Assembly: GCA_022711465.1 (NCBI GenBank)
Contig: JAKLEZ010000004.1
Location: 248,001-312,000 of the forward strand
DNA length: 64,000 nt
Direction of reading: 5' to 3'
Source: Planctomycetota bacterium
Lineage (GTDB): Bacteria; Planctomycetota; Phycisphaerae; UBA1845; PWPN01
Shown here: positions 62,533-64,000 of the stretch, one piece after another
Layout: every line of letters starts with the position of its first letter
How positions within the stretch are numbered: the stretch's first letter is position 1
Position numbers and translations under genes: made by a program
The notes under the pieces: generated by a model
Told to the model about the DNA's origin: nothing
The model's database searches: none
The model's input: the letters and a program-made list of their open reading frames with translations, nothing else

Positions 62533-64000
62533 TCAGTCGTCCCTCAAGGCGGAAATACGCAGATCGTCGATGACCATTGCGGCCGGGCCGTGCACCTTGA
62601 CAAAGAACGAGTAGTTGTCCCGGTCAAGTCGCGGGGTCTTGATCACGCGGGTGTCGATCGTGTTGTCGGGCGCGCCCCATCGGCGGCGCTCGCCCAGGAT
62701 CGGCTGCCCCTCTGGACTCGACACGCCGATCTCGAACGGATCTTTGTCCTGACCGCCACGGTCAACAACACGGTAGAGAACCGAAATCTGGTAGGCGCGA
62801 TACGCCAGCATGGTCGCGTGAGCAGGCTCGGTCATGAACGCGACATGCTCGCCGGGCCCCAGCGCCCGCGTGTCAATCAGGACTGATCTGCCCCCGGTGA
62901 GGGCCAGCCGCAGGTCTTGTGTGGCCGTGGCTCCATCCTTGAGTGTGTAGCGGCGATCAGGATTCAGGTTGAAACCGAATGCCAGCACCAGATCCAGCCG
63001 CTGGGCGGGCAGCGCGTCCACACGATCCCAAAGCGGCAAGGTGGCGGAGGCCTTTCTCACGCGGATCGCTTCGGAGAGCAACCGCAGTTCGTGTTCGAAC
63101 CGCCACTTCTGCTCGCTCCAATGGGCACGGACCGGCACGTAACTCGCCTGATACTGCCGGATCGACCAGGGCGGCCCCGAGACCATCTGGGCCTGCCACC
63201 ACGAAGGAGGCTCGGGAAATGCACGATGGGCAACGGCCACGAGCCGGGCCCAGTCGTCCAGCGACCGCTGCAGCCGGCGCGTGCACTCGCCTTCGTTCCC
63301 CTCACCCTTCCGAAACCGTTCCCACGCCACCGCCGCCTGGATTCTGTGCAGCATGTGTTCGGACAGATTCGCGGCCAGCTCGATCCGGTCCAGCAGGGCG
63401 CTGAGTTGCTGACTCTGCACCGGATCCGCCGGATTCAAGTGCCTGAGGGCAGGCAGTCTGGACCTGCAGGCGTCCGCGTGCTGGCCCAGTTCGGCGGCAA
63501 TAGTCTCGGGGGTCGCCGCCCCGGGAACCAGCCGACCATGGACGAAGTCGCGAATGCCAACCACCCTCGTCCGGGGGCCTTGTGGAATGCCGGCCGGCGC
63601 TGTCTGGGTGGCGGGCGAGGTCGTCGAGCGCGCGGACAACCGTTGCTGCTCCTCAAACGCCGAACGCGTCGGCAGCTCCACGTAGTCGACCAGGAGCAGA
63701 CCCATCTGCGGCATGTAGCGGCCGGAAGGCTCGTATACCAGATCGGTGAACCGGGGGACGATGGCCGCCGCGCGCCGGATGCTTTCGAAAAGGTGCCCCG
63801 CGTACTCCCCCACGCCATAGACGTCCCGGAGCCGCTGTTCTTCGCTGGTGCGATCGGCCGAACAGAGCCGCCACAGATCTCCGGACCAGTCGGAGATCCT
63901 CGATGACCCGGGGGGCGAGATCGGAGGGCACCAGGGACCCGTCTCGAGGAGAGTGGCACAGCGCGGCGAGACCGCTTCAGTCTCCCCCGCAGGCGGCGCC
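62533..64000 (-). CDS. Hypothetical protein (5' end outside window)
   Basis: The frame is open from the right edge to a stop at 62533, giving at least 488 residues without the true start. A GTG at 63813 is a chance internal codon, because the frame upstream of it (ISDWSGDLWRLCSADRTSEE) is also protein-like. I recognise no domain. The visible part includes a mixed helical region (LDRIELAANLSEHMLHRIQA), and a C-terminal beta-rich section with a RTLGPGEHVAFMTEPA-like stretch ending in MVIDDLRISALRDD, which resembles a carbohydrate-binding or jelly-roll module. The next gene, birA, starts 2 bases on. Confidence 0.7.
   Translation of the reverse strand, partial: APPAGETEAVSPRCATLLETGPWCPPISPPGSSRISDWSGDLWRLCSADRTSEEQRLRDVYGVGEYAGHLFESIRRAAAIVPRFTDLVYEPSGRYMPQMGLLLVDYVELPTRSAFEEQQRLSARSTTSPATQTAPAGIPQGPRTRVVGIRDFVHGRLVPGAATPETIAAELGQHADACRSRLPALRHLNPADPVQSQQLSALLDRIELAANLSEHMLHRIQAAVAWERFRKGEGNEGECTRRLQRSLDDWARLVAVAHRAFPEPPSWWQAQMVSGPPWSIRQYQASYVPVRAHWSEQKWRFEHELRLLSEAIRVRKASATLPLWDRVDALPAQRLDLVLAFGFNLNPDRRYTLKDGATATQDLRLALTGGRSVLIDTRALGPGEHVAFMTEPAHATMLAYRAYQISVLYRVVDRGGQDKDPFEIGVSSPEGQPILGERRRWGAPDNTIDTRVIKTPRLDRDNYSFFVKVHGPAAMVIDDLRISALRDD

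Overview
The window is a high-G+C bacterial chromosome segment that most resembles a planctomycete, probably from the Phycisphaerae side of the phylum. This rests on several co-occurring traits: pseudopilin-like proteins with an N-terminal FTL(I/L)EVLVVVA segment and a C-terminal DGH motif; a PEP-CTERM protein; a giant secreted beta-helix protein with dockerin-like repeats; DUF1501, DUF1080 and DUF5107 proteins; an ECF sigma factor next to a membrane Ser/Thr kinase; and membrane proteins with a CDQCGYRITGL...CPECG zinc ribbon. No ribosomal RNA or other strict phylogenetic marker is present, so this is an inference.

Layout. Positions 1-4,100 (minus strand) carry a VanZ-like membrane protein, GTP-dependent PEP carboxykinase and a truncated secreted TIM-barrel epimerase. 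Positions 4,100-8,650 hold an MMPL/RND transporter divergent from an MtaA-type uroporphyrinogen-decarboxylase-like protein, then a PEP-CTERM protein. Positions 8,676-31,434 are a long minus-strand block. It starts with a tandem duplication of a two-gene unit (secretin-like name not assignable; a single-pass protein plus a zinc-ribbon multi-pass protein). It continues with a MoxR ATPase, an FHA-GAF-PP2C phosphatase, a second MoxR ATPase, a DUF58 protein, a BatA/VWA protein, a VWA protein carrying an internal PA14 domain, a 1694-residue DUF4175-like coiled-coil protein and a secreted cyclase-like alpha-toroid protein. Most junctions in the second half are 4-base ATGA overlaps. Positions 31,998-33,386 encode a DEAD-box RNA helicase. 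Positions 33,503-36,262 form a thiol/persulfide operon: an ArsR-type repressor with its own operator, a rhodanese/YgaP-like protein and a CoA-disulfide-reductase/rhodanese fusion.

Positions 36,416-42,570 are an accessory, partly decayed region. It starts at tRNA-Ala(GGC) and contains an integrase/ISKra4 transposase chimera, RHS fragments on both strands, a HerA/VirB4-type ATPase fragment, an unusual CsrA-like protein with an apparent internal duplication, a DUF123 protein, very short ORFs with strong ribosome binding sites, and a pseudopilin gene behind a promoter with two dyads.

Positions 42,688-51,471 look like surface glycan or sugar metabolism: two divergent DegT-family aminotransferases, DUF1501, a PIG-L deacetylase, a broken DUF1080 gene and a DUF5107/TPR protein. 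Positions 52,915-61,713 form one plus-strand operon: ECF sigma factor, membrane Ser/Thr kinase, pseudopilin, and a 1816-residue secreted beta-helix/dockerin protein. The window closes with a minus-strand biotin-protein ligase and a hypothetical protein cut by the right edge.

The most interesting signals are the CsrA-like protein with a duplicated core, the sigma-kinase-pseudopilin-dockerin operon, the PA14 domain inserted in a VWA domain, the duplicated unit next to the MoxR/PP2C locus, and the operator-nested promoter of the ArsR operon.
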